This document shows, in pieces, positions 1-11,052 of a stretch of 64,000 nt of DNA. Location of the stretch: positions 1,364,001-1,428,000 of the forward strand of contig NC_089182.1 of assembly GCF_947507565.1 (NCBI RefSeq), given 5' to 3'. A program made the position numbers and the translations under genes. Source of the stretch: Oscarella lobularis (lineage: Eukaryota; Porifera; Homoscleromorpha; Homosclerophorida; Oscarellidae). Under the pieces are notes generated by a model that saw only the letters and a list, made by a program, of their open reading frames with translations, made no database searches and was not told the origin of the DNA. How positions within the stretch are numbered: the first letter of the stretch is position 1; every line of letters starts with the position of its first letter.

Positions 1-5
1 CCACC

Positions 6-1474
6 GTGGAATGGCCCGCCCTAGCTTACGGTGATATCTACAATTTTCTGATTAATTCCACGAGTCGGTTCACGAAGGAATCTCTAAAAGCTTATAAAAG
101 CATGGAGGGGTATAAGTACCTGACTTCCGGTTGGGTGACCGACTTGCGAGTCCTGCAATCTGTCCAATTTTCTTATCACGGCGAAAGTGAGGCACTCGCA
201 GTCGTTGTCAGAGCCGTTTTTGTTGCCGTGGGTTTGTGTCGAAGACGACGGCACCGTTTTATGTGCGCATTGCACTTGCATGGCTGGTCTGGGGGAGGCC
301 TGCTCGCACGTAGCTGCTATTCTCTTTGCCATCGACGTAAGAAACCGAATTGCAGAAGATGCATCGTGCACATCGGTGCCATGCTGGTGGACAGATTTGT
401 CGAGCAAAGATGCTTTGTATGCTCCAACCGCCGAGATCGATTTCACTTCTCCAAAACGGAAATTGTACAATAGCGGGGCAAAGATTCGAGCTGTAGAAGT
501 ACCTTGCCAAAAGCCGTCGGCGAACGAGCTTGCTGAATTCTATGAGGAACTTGGCGAGTGCAGTAATTCGTCTATATTGTCTTTACAACCAGCATTTCTT
601 TCGCGTTTTTCATCGCAAAGTGTACCTGCTATTCCGTCTGATCTCTACAAGGAATCTATGACTACGTTACCATACTCTGAACTTGTGGACGTTGGTGAAG
701 ACATATTTGATAACATTGACGTTACGGAAGACCAACGTCGTGGGGTATTGATCACGAAGGTCAAGCTCTGGAGCAGTATTACGCACTAAACTCATCGAAG
801 CACATGAATTTTTCAGTATCAAAGTGCGGTTTAATCATCAATCGTCAGTATCCTCACCTCGGCGCGACTCCTGACGCATTGATTTCGTGCGATTGCTGCG
901 GAAAAAACGTAGCCGAAATTAAGTGTCCTTTCCGATGTAAGGAACAATCAATCGCGGAGGTCGCTTCTACGGGAGATTTCTGCTTGAAGGTGTCGCCAGA
1001 TGGTGATGGTGAACTGTCCCTAGACAAACCCACAGTTATTACTATCAAATGCAACTCCAGATGTTTCTGTCGTCTACGAAGTATGGAGATTTCATCATTT
1101 GGGCGCCTGCAGCTTTCCACGTTGAGACAGTCATGTTGGACGAAGATTTCGTCCGTACCGCTATTGAAAGTGTCAACCAATTTTACCGTGTTGGAGTAAT
1201 GCCTGAACTGTTAGGAAAATGGTTTACGAGGCAAAGACCGACGTCGCGACGAGGTGACGATGAGGGCGACAAAGGCGACCAAGGCGATGAACATTTCTGC
1301 TTCTGCAAAAGAGACAACGTTGAGGGAGATATGATAGAGTGCGGAAATGGCACTTGTATCATTCAGTGGTTTCATGTGCGATGCCTACGGATGTCAAAGG
1401 TTCCAAAAGGTAAATGGTATTGCCCCGAGTGCCGGCAAAGCAGAAGTTCAAAGAAAAAGACGCTTAGCAAATAG
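6..1474 (+). pseudogene. SWIM - YqaJ exonuclease - PHD finger protein of ISL2EU, frameshifted
   Basis: The reading runs through three frames. A leader is in frame 3 (from 6); then frame 1 (about 170-789) carries a SWIM zinc finger with CxC followed by CSH (about 264-320). Frame 3 again (about 759-1040) has the YqaJ motifs LGATPD and EIKCPF, with the D and E-x-K expected of this PD-(D/E)xK nuclease. Frame 2 (about 1040-1474) holds the end of YqaJ and a C4HC3 PHD finger (about 1300-1435). At least three frame changes are visible (about 165, 755, 1040), and the segment between the SWIM part and the YqaJ core is short, suggesting an internal deletion. In ISL2EU elements this protein accompanies the transposase; its role in transposition is not established. 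The 5' end may be outside the window. Confidence 0.8.
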
Positions 1475-1490
1475 CATCAGACAAACATAC

Positions 1491-3035
1491 TCAAATCATA
1501 GGTAAAATTGATTCGCAGCAGTTGCATAATGCACAAGCTATAAAGGCTATTTTGTCTAGAGGACTCACTCCCGATCCGTCGGTACACTTGATGAGATCGA
1601 TCGGGACAGTGGAGCTGAGAATAGTGTATTTGCCTCGTAGAAGGGAGATTGCTCGCTCAATGTGTATTCGGACGCGCGATAGCTTTCTCGCTAGATCCAC
1701 ATCTTCTTTCGGAAGTTGTTTTCGACACTTAGTAAAAGGCGGTATCTTCAGGACAGCGCCGTAGGATCCGACAGATTGCGCGATATTGAAGCCTCTGTCC
1801 GCTAACACTTCATCGCCTGGCAGCAGCTTTCGTAAAATTCCACATTGCTCAGTCAAATATTTATCTGACGTTCTGCCGCCCCAGCCTTTAGAGATGAATG
1901 TGATGACTCCGGTAGGACAAACCGATATTAAAAATTTTACTGTTTGATGATGCTTATAGTTTGAATACGACTGCGCTTTAGCTTTGAGGTCGCTTGGTCG
2001 TTCCGCGAAAACTTCAAAACAGTCAATGATGGCGATGCATCGCGGGAATGAGCTCTTGATTTGCCGTGGAAGCACTTGACGCAAAATTTCCTGATCAGGC
2101 CATTGCACGAGAGGACTCAATCGAATGTACAAGATATTAATCCATCTATGAAAGTATCGGCCAAATGTTGTCTGGTCAACATTCAGTCTGTAAGCAATAT
2201 CCTGTTGCGTCAAATTCAGCCGCAGTTTGGCGAGAACGGCGACAAACTGAGTAAATAGAGGAACGGCATACGTTGACGAATTTGCCCCGAGGGAACGAGA
2301 CGCCAATTTAAACACGGCCTGGAGATGCGTATAAGACGGCAATCCTGTATAAAATTTAACTCTGTCGTCGTCAATGCTGAGACGTTCTTGCGAGAAGTCG
2401 GACACTGCAGAGTCTTTGAGGATATGCATTTCTTGCCGGATTTGACTGCACTCTTCCTGGGCTGATTGAACGTCCTCGCCAGATACATCAGTCTGAGTTG
2501 CAACCGAGATACGTTCTGCGTTCAAGTCGTCGACAGTTGCGCCCAATTTCAACAATGCGGAGGCGGCGCGTTGTGCCTCTTCTGCAGCTTCTACCGCAGC
2601 CGCTCTGGAACGGGTGAACGCACGCTCTCTTTGGCCTCGACGCCACGCTTCATTCCACATCTGTCGTCGAACTCTCCTTTCCTCCAAGACAGGGAACTGC
2701 GCGGCAGCGTTGCGCAGCCGCGCTTCTGTAGATGAGACGCGACGCTCGTATGAAAGGACATTCGCCTCTTTCGCGGCCTTCACAGGGCTAGACGTGAATG
2801 TGAAGACAGTAGGAACATAATCGGGCGAAAGCGGATCTTTTGAACGCTTGCCCGAAACGAAATGACGAGAGCAGACGTAGGTGTGTCGAGTTGGTTCCCA
2901 ACGAACACGTCGTATGGCCGCCAACCAGCGTTGTCGCAACTCTGCACGTGGAAACCTATAGAAGCTCAGAGAGGTTCCAGGGATGCAGCGCGACGTGCAG
3001 TTCACTGCGCAACAGGACTTCACCATGCCACCCAC
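1491..3035 (-). CDS. ISL2EU transposase (THAP domain + DDE_Tnp_4)
   Basis: An uninterrupted 514-codon ORF. Residues 4-80 form a THAP DNA-binding domain: zinc ligands C9, C13, C55 and H58, W37, and a YVPTVF box at 73-78. A helix-turn-helix with QQDIAYRLNVDQTTFGRYF follows at about 277-295. The RNase H-like DDE_Tnp_4 domain has D338 (IIDCFEVF), D413 (LADRGF) and E460 (HIERAI), spaced as expected for a catalytic triad. It would cut and rejoin transposon DNA. Met4 is an alternative start that fits the beginning of THAP better. The convergent YqaJ gene ends 16 bp away. No lesion is visible, so this is one of the few possibly functional genes here. Confidence 0.88.
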   Translation of the reverse strand: MGGMVKSCCAVNCTSRCIPGTSLSFYRFPRAELRQRWLAAIRRVRWEPTRHTYVCSRHFVSGKRSKDPLSPDYVPTVFTFTSSPVKAAKEANVLSYERRVSSTEARLRNAAAQFPVLEERRVRRQMWNEAWRRGQRERAFTRSRAAAVEAAEEAQRAASALLKLGATVDDLNAERISVATQTDVSGEDVQSAQEECSQIRQEMHILKDSAVSDFSQERLSIDDDRVKFYTGLPSYTHLQAVFKLASRSLGANSSTYAVPLFTQFVAVLAKLRLNLTQQDIAYRLNVDQTTFGRYFHRWINILYIRLSPLVQWPDQEILRQVLPRQIKSSFPRCIAIIDCFEVFAERPSDLKAKAQSYSNYKHHQTVKFLISVCPTGVITFISKGWGGRTSDKYLTEQCGILRKLLPGDEVLADRGFNIAQSVGSYGAVLKIPPFTKCRKQLPKEDVDLARKLSRVRIHIERAISLLRGKYTILSSTVPIDLIKCTDGSGVSPLDKIAFIACALCNCCESILPMI

Positions 3036-3142
3036 CCAAGGCGTCTACAATCGGTCACGTGCTCTTGTGACGTCAGGTGCATAAGCTCTATAGGTAAGAA
3101 ATAATAAAAAATATTTCATTATTTTTACTTGCAGTGTTTTAG

Positions 3143-4268
3143 GTCATCAGACGGCTGCGAAAAAGCTCGTGACTCTGTACCATGACGAATCCTCGTTCCA
3201 GTCCAATGACGATCAAGGCATGATGTGGGCCCAACCGGATCAGACTGCCATCAAACCAAAGGTGATATACTTTCATAAAAATGTGCCAAAAAAACGTGCA
3301 TTTTAGGGCCGAGCATCAGGACTCATGGTTGCAGATTTCATTGAAGAATACGGTGGCTATCTTAAGATAGATAATGATGACACTATTATTGCAGGTGCAC
3401 CAAGAGAAGAAGCAAGAAAAGCTATTGAATATGGAGCAAATCGGGATGGCTATTGGACAAGGGACAAATTTTTGGAGCATGTGCAGAAGGCAGTGGACAT
3501 CGCGGAGAGGAAGTATTCTAGGGATCAATATACTTTTCTTTGGATATTTGACCAAAGGTAAAGAGAAGTTATAAAATTATTTTTATATTCATTAATGCGT
3601 TTATTTTAGTTCGAACCATGTTGCCTTTGCAGACGATGCTTTAGTGGCTGGTCGGATGAACGTCAAACCAGGAAACAAGCAGCCCATCATGCGCGACACC
3701 TTCTTCAGGGGACAGCCGTTTTCAATGGTGAACGAAGCAGGGGAACCAAAAGGACTAAAGCAGGTGAGATTTTCAAAGACAAATATCTGCAATAATTATG
3801 TGCACACTAGGTTCTTATTGAGCGAGGAGTTGACATCACAGGAATGATGAGACCGGAGATTATTGCGGAATTGCGGAAGCATGAGGATTTTGCCAATGAA
3901 AAATGCCTCGTTCAAACTTTCATCGAATCAAGGGGACATCATCTAATTTTTCTTTCATAATTTCATAATTTCACTGCGAGCTGAAGTATCAATTTCTAAA
4001 ATGAAAAAAAACACTCGCAAGAATGTGACGTTTTAGTCCTATTGAGAGAGCATGGGGACAGGCCAAACGCCACACAAGAGCTAAGTGCAATTATAATATA
4101 GTCACTTTGAGAAAAACTGTCCCAAAAGGACTTGATCTTGTTTCTCTAGATTTAATAAGAAATTTTTTCCGGAAAGAACGTGAATATCAACAAGCCTATA
4201 CAAGTGGCGTTCAAGGTCAAAAAAGTAAACGATTAGCATACGGAACTGATCTTGTGTGTAGGCGGTGA
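3143..4268 (+). pseudogene. Spliced DDE-superfamily transposase-like gene, 5' truncated, with stop and 8-bp duplication
   Basis: Five exons joined by GT-AG introns give one continuous protein: 3143-3261, 3307-3557, 3610-3763, 3811-3985 and 4037-4268, with introns of 45, 52, 47 and 51 bp. The three acidic motifs are HDES in exon 1, WIFDQSSNH across the 3557/3610 junction, and NPIERAWGQ, whose Asn codon is built across the last junction. The family is a widespread eukaryotic IS630/Tc1-related DDE group also common in fungi (recognition from memory). A TAA at 3958-3960 and a tandem copy of tttcataa just before FHCEL break exon 4. No 5' exon is seen before 3143, where the ISL2EU element lies. Confidence 0.75.
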
Positions 4269-5769
4269 AGCAATAGAGACAGCGGTAAAGAAATATAAGT
4301 CACACTGGAGAGTTAATGTGACTGTGTGTCACTGATTTTGAGGGAAGCGAGGGAGGGGAAGAGAGGGAGGGGGAGGGACGATGAAAATGTTTGTTGCATG
4401 GCCTGTCGATTTCTGTGACTGAGCCTAAAACAATTAGCACCAAAAGCAAACTCTGGCCGTACAACACGGCCATACATACCCAGGCTTTTCTAAAAGCCAA
4501 AGAAAATGAAAAGAAAGTCGAACACCAATTGCACATAATTATAACATGAATTTATTAAATAGATTTTTTAAATCTCTAACTTCATCTTCAATTACAAAAT
4601 TACGGCGGTCTTATCTCCCTTCACCGTCACGCGGACGTCGGCCACACGATTCCTGTAGCTTCCCTACCCTTTGGCATACGGCCCTGTAATGAATTCCCTG
4701 CAGGTGTGCACAGTCATTAGAATGGATCTATGAGACTATTGGGAGCTCACCCAGTGGCCGATACGCGTCCGTGCTTTAGATATGGGCCCACGATTGCAGA
4801 GTAGTCGCGCTCCAGGTGCCCCATCATCCTCCGACGGCTACCGACTTCCGAATACACGCCCACGGCATTTGGGTCGTGTCGATTGCCCCGTTCCCACTCG
4901 AAAACTGCGCCAAGTCATTCGCGAATGTCTTCGAATCTGTTATAGAAGCGCACGCCTGCGACGCTGCAGAAAAATCGCGTTGTTTCCACACCCGGAAGTG
5001 AAGTGCGCTAGGCGAAACGACGCCCAATTTTGGAACGCAATATCTCCAAAACAAAGAAGAGTTCAGCAATTTCCTACGATGAAAGTTAGAACGTTTCCTT
5101 AAAATGCGTTAGCGCCTATTCGCGAGACCTCGCGTTCGTGCAGTCGCCCACAAAACAGCCGTGAGGAGAGACACTTCGAAGTGACATTTCGACATCTACA
5201 CGACGATCCCGAGAGAGTCGAACGAAACGCCACTATGAAAAGTTAGATAAGTGCTTCCCCTACAAAAGCTGTTAAGGAAGTTATCCGTGAAGATCGTCTT
5301 AGACACTAAAAACAGCGTTTTGAGGTGAGATTGGACTCCGAAGATTATCTGGCCATTGTGACTAAGCCAAAATGTATTTTTCTTAAATAGTACAGTAGAA
5401 GAAGCAGGCAGGCAATACAAAAGTGACTACAAAGTCTGAAAAAATTACTCGAACAGGATTTGAATGACGCGCCTTTTAAGCGCGCGCTAGCGGATTGGAA
5501 ATTTATGGTAAGAAGCACTGTAGAAAAATCCTCTCCCTGCTTGTTCTTTGTAAATCCTTTACTCCACCTGCCCTCCATCCTTGTCCACCCCCTAGATAGG
5601 AAGAGGCCAACTTACTTCCTCATATAGTGCACAAAAACAACAAACACAGAGGGAAGTTTATTCCTCCCTGGTTCTATCCTCGCTCATGAGATTTGAGTTC
5701 ATGACTTAAGATGCTGCATCTATCCTAGCATGTGATCTAGCAAAGGCGAAAGATAATGGCTCCTGGTCA
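4269..5769. other. No recognised gene
   Basis: I find no recognisable coding signal on either strand. Short ORFs at 4300-4536 (minus), 4782-5102 (plus) and 5345-5578 (minus) lack motifs. A purine-rich GGGA run lies at 4340-4382. Confidence 0.4.
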
Positions 5770-6561
5770 GGCTGTGGATGTGCGAAAAGCCTTTGATACA
5801 GTTGATCACGACCTTCTGCTTCGCAAACTCTCCCTTAAGGGTGTTAACGGCATTGCTCACGTCGTACCTGTCGAATAGGTTTCAAGCTGTCCAGGTGGCA
5901 GGCTGCTCGTCGCGAAAGTGTCAAATTCGGAGAGGTGTGCCTCAAGGGTCGAAGATCGGTCCGCTTCTATTCAACTTCTTTACGGGCCGGCTGCCGGATT
6001 GCATTCGAATCGACAATCCATCATCTTATATGCTAACTGTTAAATGATGCCTGCATATACTCGAGTTAGAATTCGTAGGCTGTAGTCTTGTAACTTCTTT
6101 AGTCAGAGGTGGATTCTGTGTCTGGTACAAAGAAAATTTTATGTCTCTGAATGGCCGAAAATCGGAATTTGTCATGGACCCTCAATTTTCGGAAAAATTA
6201 GCTGGCTCTCCTTCCGTCAGGATTGGCTCTGAAGTCGTGTCTTCGACCGCTTCGGCTAGATATCTCGGCATTATATTTGATGCTAATCTCAGCTGGAAAG
6301 ATCGTTTTGTCTGTCATGAGAAAGGGAGGTCGTAATTTGGAAATTTTCTATCGTTGTCATCGTATTCTTTCAGAAAAGGATCGCTTGGCTCTGGTGATTC
6401 AGCTGGGTCTCGATTATGGCACTGTTGTCTTGAGTAATGAATCGGCGGGCATCCAAAATCGATTGCTGAGGATTGAAAAGAAGTATTTAAGAGTTCTGGA
6501 AGGTCCCACCTACCGTGATCGCACTGATGCAGCAGGTGGCTTGCAACATATCTATTTATAG
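5770..6561 (+). pseudogene. LINE reverse transcriptase remnant (Jockey/CR1-like), degraded
   Basis: The fragment shows core RT motifs in shifting frames. VRKAFDTVDHDLLLRKL (about 5780-5830) is the motif with the first catalytic Asp, and RRGVPQGSKIGPLLFNFF (about 5930-5985) is the GVPQGS box. After a frame break, SARYLGIIFDANLSWKD (about 6250-6305) is the post-thumb YLG box, and a tail with LDYGTVVLS follows to 6561. The YxDD motif that should follow IDNPSSYML is missing or scrambled. No endonuclease ORF or poly-A tail is visible, so this is a 5'-truncated, dead copy. The APE-type clade is inferred from motif style. Confidence 0.7.
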
Positions 6562-7158
6562 ACGACATATTGGAAAGGTATATCGTCGCGGCGTTCATGT
6601 TCCTGAACAATATGAAAAGCCCGCACAACAACGTCGTGCCACCAGAGATTGAAGAGAAGAGGGATAGGAAGCTCCCGTCGTGACGTGACAGCAAGTAGAG
6701 CCCGACGACTGCCTGCAGTTGCCCCATGTGTGTTACGGCTTATTGCTCACATATAAACGGCCCGTGAATTGTACCACTGTGACTTTCCGAATATTTTTCC
6801 ACGGTAATGTACTTTTTAAAATTGTTGAAACAATTTTGGCATACATCTTCTTTGTAATATTCGTTCCTATCCCGAACTTCATCGCGCGAGACTTTTACGT
6901 ACCTCTTACGGTCGTCGTTCAGCGTTGTACTGATGGCATTCCACGGATTGCCTGTCTACTATTGTCAGCTTCCCTAGTCCTATTTGCGCATCAAAAGAGA
7001 TTTCCACTGACGTTAGAGCATAAATAGCAATATCCGGGGTTTTTTCATCGCTGGTTTACGTACCAAGTGTGCGTTCCCATCAATGTTAATCGCCTATAGT
7101 AGAACTGCTATTTGTACTACTGTCTCTCTCGTTCACGTAACTGGTAGTTGTTTTCTTC
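6562..7158. other. No recognised gene
   Basis: The ORF 6719-7027 (plus) has hydrophobic stretches but no motif I recognise. Nothing else is visible before the pogo/Tigger terminus at 7161. Confidence 0.35.
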
Positions 7159-7160
7159 TA

Positions 7161-7184
7161 CAGTGCATCGTCGATTATCCGAAC
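7161..7184 (+). repeat. Left terminal inverted repeat of pogo/Tigger 1
   Basis: It matches 10176-10199 in reverse complement at 24 of 24 positions and is preceded by the TA target duplication. Confidence 0.95.
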
Positions 7185-7258
7185 GTCGATTATTAGTATC
7201 GTCGATTATCCGTAATGGCATTTTCTTTCTTACGTAACTGTTACGGCATCGCTTTTAG

Positions 7259-7516
7259 CGCGCTATTCGAACAACGCTTGCGGCGAGTTTCTCTTTCCTT
7301 TGCCAGCTTAGGGGTGTTCGTCTCTCGGATGGTTGGAATCTTGCCCTTGATGGTCTCGTATTGACTTTCCGCCGAGAAGAGGGAAACTTTTTTCATCGAA
7401 ACTCTATTTTCGGCCTGAGCAACGGCGTGTCCATGGGACACCTGCAGAGAGACGTTGCTGACATTCTCGCTCCTTTATTGGATGCGAAAATGGTGCTGAT
7501 TAAGGGGTTGGTTTAA
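7259..7516 (+). pseudogene. HIRAN-domain ORF remnant inside pogo/Tigger 1
   Basis: One frame is open from 7259 to a TAA at 7514-7516 without an ATG. It reads LSDGWNLALDGLVLTFRREE, then a G-N spaced segment, then SMGHLQRDVADILAPLLD and MVLIKG. This follows the HIRAN pattern: a GW start, R-E-x-x-N-x-x-x-x-x-(A/S)-I, then G-H-L-x-R-x-(V/I)-A. HIRAN domains (as in HLTF and Rad5) bind DNA 3' ends or stalled forks. The closest relative in this window is the minus-strand ORF 48104-48625 in Tigger 2, which lines up along its whole HIRAN part. The start codon and N-terminus are missing here. An ORF at 7562-7786 may be its decayed C-terminus. Confidence 0.6.
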
Positions 7517-8403
7517 ACGAGGCTGCCGTTATTTCTTTCAACATTAGAACCTATCATTTCCTTGTCCAGGAAACTCGTTGGAAGACCTTACTCTATGGAT
7601 GGATCTCGAAGATGGGGATCCCGAGTGTACGATTGCAGATGTTCTATTTTGAGTGGTCACTCTAAATGGACACGTGAGGATTTTCAGAAGGTATACAAAG
7701 AAATGTCTGATTCTGGATTTTCTCCAAAATGGGACGAGTATGAAACGTCCGATTACTCATCCGACCATTGGATAGACGGTCTATAACAGCGCGCATATAT
7801 TGAAATCGTACTCACTTTATTTTGCAGATGTATCATCCAAAAGTAGAGACAGCGAGATGTCAATATCTATTCTGACAGGAAATCCTTGCAGCAATAAAGA
7901 AAAGTAAGAGGTAGCTTAAAATTCAAAGCATTCAATCAAGATGGCTGTTATAGAGATTTTTCATTTGATATCTCAAAACGAAAGCGTCCAGCCATGGATC
8001 TTGCCAGCGGGAGAGAGACCCACAACAAGCACCCTCACTTTCCTGGTCAAGAAGAACCTTCTCTTCAGAGTCCAGACGAGTTGTCTGTCTCGATTTTGAC
8101 TGGAAAGCGCGTGTGCACTGATCGTCACGCCGAAGAAAATGAAAATTGAAAATCCTTGGAAAAAAGCTACAGTCCGTATTTGTCTTTAAAAATAATTCTA
8201 AATTGTTCTTGCTTTTCTTGAAAATTTGTTTAATCTTGATAAGAGTCATAGGAACTAGGCAGTGAAGACGACATGTTGCGCACGCTAGGTAAGAACTTCG
8301 ACCAGATTGGGTGCAACCTATTGTTACGTCACGTTCTTTGTCCTTATTTGGACGCCACGTTACGCTTCTTAGTGTGAATCCTCTTCACGCTCGCTAACTG
8401 GCG

Positions 8404-10024
8404 ATGGCCTCCAACAGTTCGACCAAGCGCAAAAGGCATGTCTTGTCCATGGACGACAAAGTTCCTGCTGTACATGTATGATTACGGATGGGTGCAGTTT
8501 GACTGTTGTCTCAGAAAAATTCGGAATTCCTAAAAGCACCGTCTCCGGCCTTCGAAAAACCGTGAAAAACTGCTAGACTTTCAGCGAAAGACTGCAGAAA
8601 TAGGCATGGATCGGCCTGCAAAGAGCATGAAAATGGGAAAAATGAAGAGCTTGATGATGCCGTTTTTATGTGGTTCAACCAGAAGAGGCAGCAAGGAATT
8701 CCTGTATCTGGGCCTCTACTTTGCGAGAAAGCCCAACAGCTGCACGAAAAAATGGGAAAAACCGATACTTTTCTGGCAACATCAGGATGGCAGACAAAAT
8801 TCTGTAAAAGATATGGAATTCGCGAGATAAGCCTCCAAGGTGAAAAGGCGTCTGCTGATGAAAAGGCTGCGTGTGAATTTGTTGAGAAGTTCCAAAAATT
8901 CATTTCTGAAGAAAAATACTCTTTAAATCAAATTTTTAATTTGGATGAAACAGGCTTACAATTTCGTCTACTTCCTGAGAAAACCCTCCCCGGTGCTTTC
9001 GAGAAATCAGCCGCTGGGCGAAAAAGGCCAAGGACAGAGTCACGCTGGCAGCCTGCTCTAACGCGTCGGGTTCCATTTTCTGCCACTCCTCATGATTGGT
9101 AAGTCAAATAAACCTCGTTGCTATCGTCAGTTAGATATGAAGCTTCTTCCGTACTTATACCGTGGTCAGAAAAAGGCTTGGATGACTTCCGAGCTTTTTT
9201 CTCACTGGTTTCATACTTATTTTGTTGTGAACGTTCGTGAACATCTGCAAGAATTAGGATTTGAAAAGATGGCTGTTTTACTGCTCGACAACTGCTCTGC
9301 GCACTTTTGCGAGAAAGAGCTGATGAGCTCAGATGGGAAAATTGTGGTGAAATATTTCCCCCCTAATGTTACCTCAATTATTCAGCCAATGGACCAAGGG
9401 GTATTGGAATCCATGAAGCGAAGGGAAAGAAAAAAGCTACTCAGCAAATTTCTGCTCGAGGATGAAGGTGTGCCGATTCCAACATTTCTAAAGACGGTTG
9501 ATATGAAAGTTGTCGGAGATGTGGTTGCTGCCAGTTGGGATGAAATTACAATGACAACAATAAGAAAGTCGTGGAGAAAAATAATTCCACTTACCCAAGA
9601 TGAAGACGATTTCGACTCAAATGATGATGATAGTGATGACGACGACGGCGCTGAAGTTTTGGAACTGTCTGAACTGGCTAAGAATTCCAGCGCGCCATTA
9701 GACCCAAAAGATATTTTTGATTGGCTTCGCACCCGTGATGGAAACGCGGAAACAGTTCTTACTGACGAAGAAATAATCGCAAAAGTGCAGGAAGGTGAAC
9801 ACGATATTGAACCAGACGAAAGCGACGACTTTCATAACGAAAGGGTGACGATTTCTCATGCGGAGGCCTCTAAAATGTTTGAGGGATGCCTAGCTTGGCT
9901 GGAACAGCAGCCTGAGGCAAACGCAAATAATCTCAGAGTTCTGAGAACGCTGCGCGATCTTGCAGACGACAAAAGGATGAAAAGTCTAAAGCAAACAAAA
10001 ATTGAAAGATTTTTTGCTAAGTAA
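8404..10024 (+). pseudogene. pogo/Tigger 1 transposase (CENP-B HTH + DDE_1), frameshifted
   Basis: A start ATG at 8404 leads into MASNSSTKRKRHVLSMDDK. The helix-turn-helix DGCSLTVVSEKFGIPKSTVS (about 8488-8548) is in another frame. The second DNA-binding part with SGPLLCEKAQ and the DDE_1 core follow. Catalytic motifs are FNLDETGLQF (about 8937-8967), VLLLDNCSAH (about 9277-9306) and IIQPMDQGV (about 9379-9405), giving the D-D-D triad of pogo transposases. Frame changes at about 8480, 8555, 9018 and 9080 make it a pseudogene. An acidic C-terminal region (about 9600-9660) precedes the end at 10024. The stretch 7787-8403 between the passenger and this gene holds no gene I recognise. Confidence 0.88.
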
Positions 10025-10175
10025 TATTTCTATCTTGTGTGGAAAGCATATGAAAATGTTTGTTTGTGAACGAAATAAATAAAAATCAATAATAAAAACA
10101 AAGTAATAAAGATTATTTAACCCGTTACCGATTATTCGTAATATCGATTATCCGTAATGGACCTAGACCAGAGGG

Positions 10176-10199
10176 GTTCGGATAATCGACGATGCACTG
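10176..10199 (-). repeat. Right terminal inverted repeat of pogo/Tigger 1
   Basis: Perfect inverse of 7161-7184, followed by TA at 10200-10201. Confidence 0.95.
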
Positions 10200-10201
10200 T
10201 A

Positions 10202-10983
10202 CTATCTTTCGTTCGCGTGTGTGGGCAATTTTAGTGTACGGGCACGGGTGTTTCTCTAGCGTTCACTGTGGCCCTTTAATCACTGCGCATGCTCTGGTTT
10301 TTATGGTCACAATATGGCGACCGAACGTGACACAGCCACTGCCAACCAAAGGAACCTTCACTTTTTACAGGTTACCTACGTGTTTTTCTTACCTGATGCA
10401 CGCAATGGAAGTATATCGGCAGGGTTTGAGTAGCGAAACAGCCTCTAACGATCTGTTTTCGCTCATTTCTGGACGTCTGCGTATCGGCTGCTACTCTCTT
10501 TCGTGCACCAGCTGAGATCTAGCGGAGAGTATCTACTAACAGAAGATTAATCTCGGCACGCGTGAGTGCTTTCCGTGACTTTGTTCTGTTTTTTTCTAGA
10601 GAGTTATAAGTGACAAAGTCTTGAGTAGTTTAGCCGTCGTAAACAGACGTCGCCCAGTCCCTGTCCCGAGGAGGCACTACTCAAGGGACCAACAAAAACA
10701 AACATTGTAGCTTAATTAAAGCTAGGAAGGAAACTTAAGATAATTTAGCCCCCTTTAGTTCAGTTACTTTAAATTATTTAATTTGTGCTAGTTTTGCTAC
10801 TGTATAATTATAGACTAAGACAGACAGACAGACAGACGTCTAGACACGGCTGGTTTGCACATCAGTAGCTTCCAGCTTGTCCTTATACGTCGACTCCCCT
10901 ACCTTCTTTGTTGTTTACCCCTGACGTTCACTTGCGACTTTATCTTTAGTTCAGTATATAAGGCTTGGTTTTTGGTAAATGAA
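10202..10983. other. No recognised gene; short ACAG tract
   Basis: An ORF at 10192-10515 starts in the Tigger terminus and has no motif. A short tract of GACA units lies at about 10817-10836. The rest may be 5' untranslated sequence of the following LINE or older flank. Confidence 0.35.
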
Positions 10984-11052
10984 AGACAGACAGTCAGAAA
11001 GACAGACAGACAGACAGACAGACCGACAGACAGAGAGACAGACAGACAGACA
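10984..11052 (+). repeat. Imperfect (ACAG)n microsatellite at the 5' side of an RLE LINE
   Basis: About 70 bp of GACA/ACAG units with a few substitutions. It abuts the LINE coding region on its 5' side, and a matching short tract (acaggcagacag, 13881-13892) follows the LINE 3' end. Confidence 0.85.

Larger units (their letters stand above)
1..3090. mobile_element. ISL2EU (IS4EU) DNA transposon, left end outside the window
   Basis: Two convergent genes sit tail to tail with a 16-bp gap: a SWIM-YqaJ-PHD protein on the plus strand and a THAP/DDE transposase on the minus strand. This pairing of a DDE transposase with a YqaJ-type nuclease is the known signature of the eukaryotic ISL2EU superfamily. 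The transposase is intact and the nuclease gene is broken. The right end is placed just beyond the transposase start; I could not define the terminal repeat because the other end lies outside the window. The adjacent DDE gene at 3143-4268 lacks its 5' exons, so this element may have inserted into it (inference). Confidence 0.8.
7161..10199 (+). mobile_element. pogo/Tigger DNA transposon 1, both ends present, with HIRAN passenger
   Basis: The ends are perfect 24-bp terminal inverted repeats (7161-7184 and 10176-10199, starting CAGTGCATCGTCGATTATCC) flanked by TA (7159-7160, 10200-10201), the pogo/mariner target duplication. Subterminal copies of CGATTATCCGTAATGG lie in direct orientation at about 7201-7216 and 10144-10160. 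The 3039-bp element carries a HIRAN remnant (7259-7516) and a frameshifted transposase (8404-10024). The perfect TIRs contrast with the decayed gene; this may reflect fairly recent mobilisation in trans (inference). Confidence 0.92.

Noticed and set aside
84-510. Minus-strand ORFs overlapping the SWIM region
   Set aside because: They lie opposite the SWIM-YqaJ coding frames and show no motif; shadows.
4300-4536. Minus-strand ORF with hydrophobic start
   Set aside because: Its end is a Ser/Pro run from a purine-rich simple repeat; no homology recognised.
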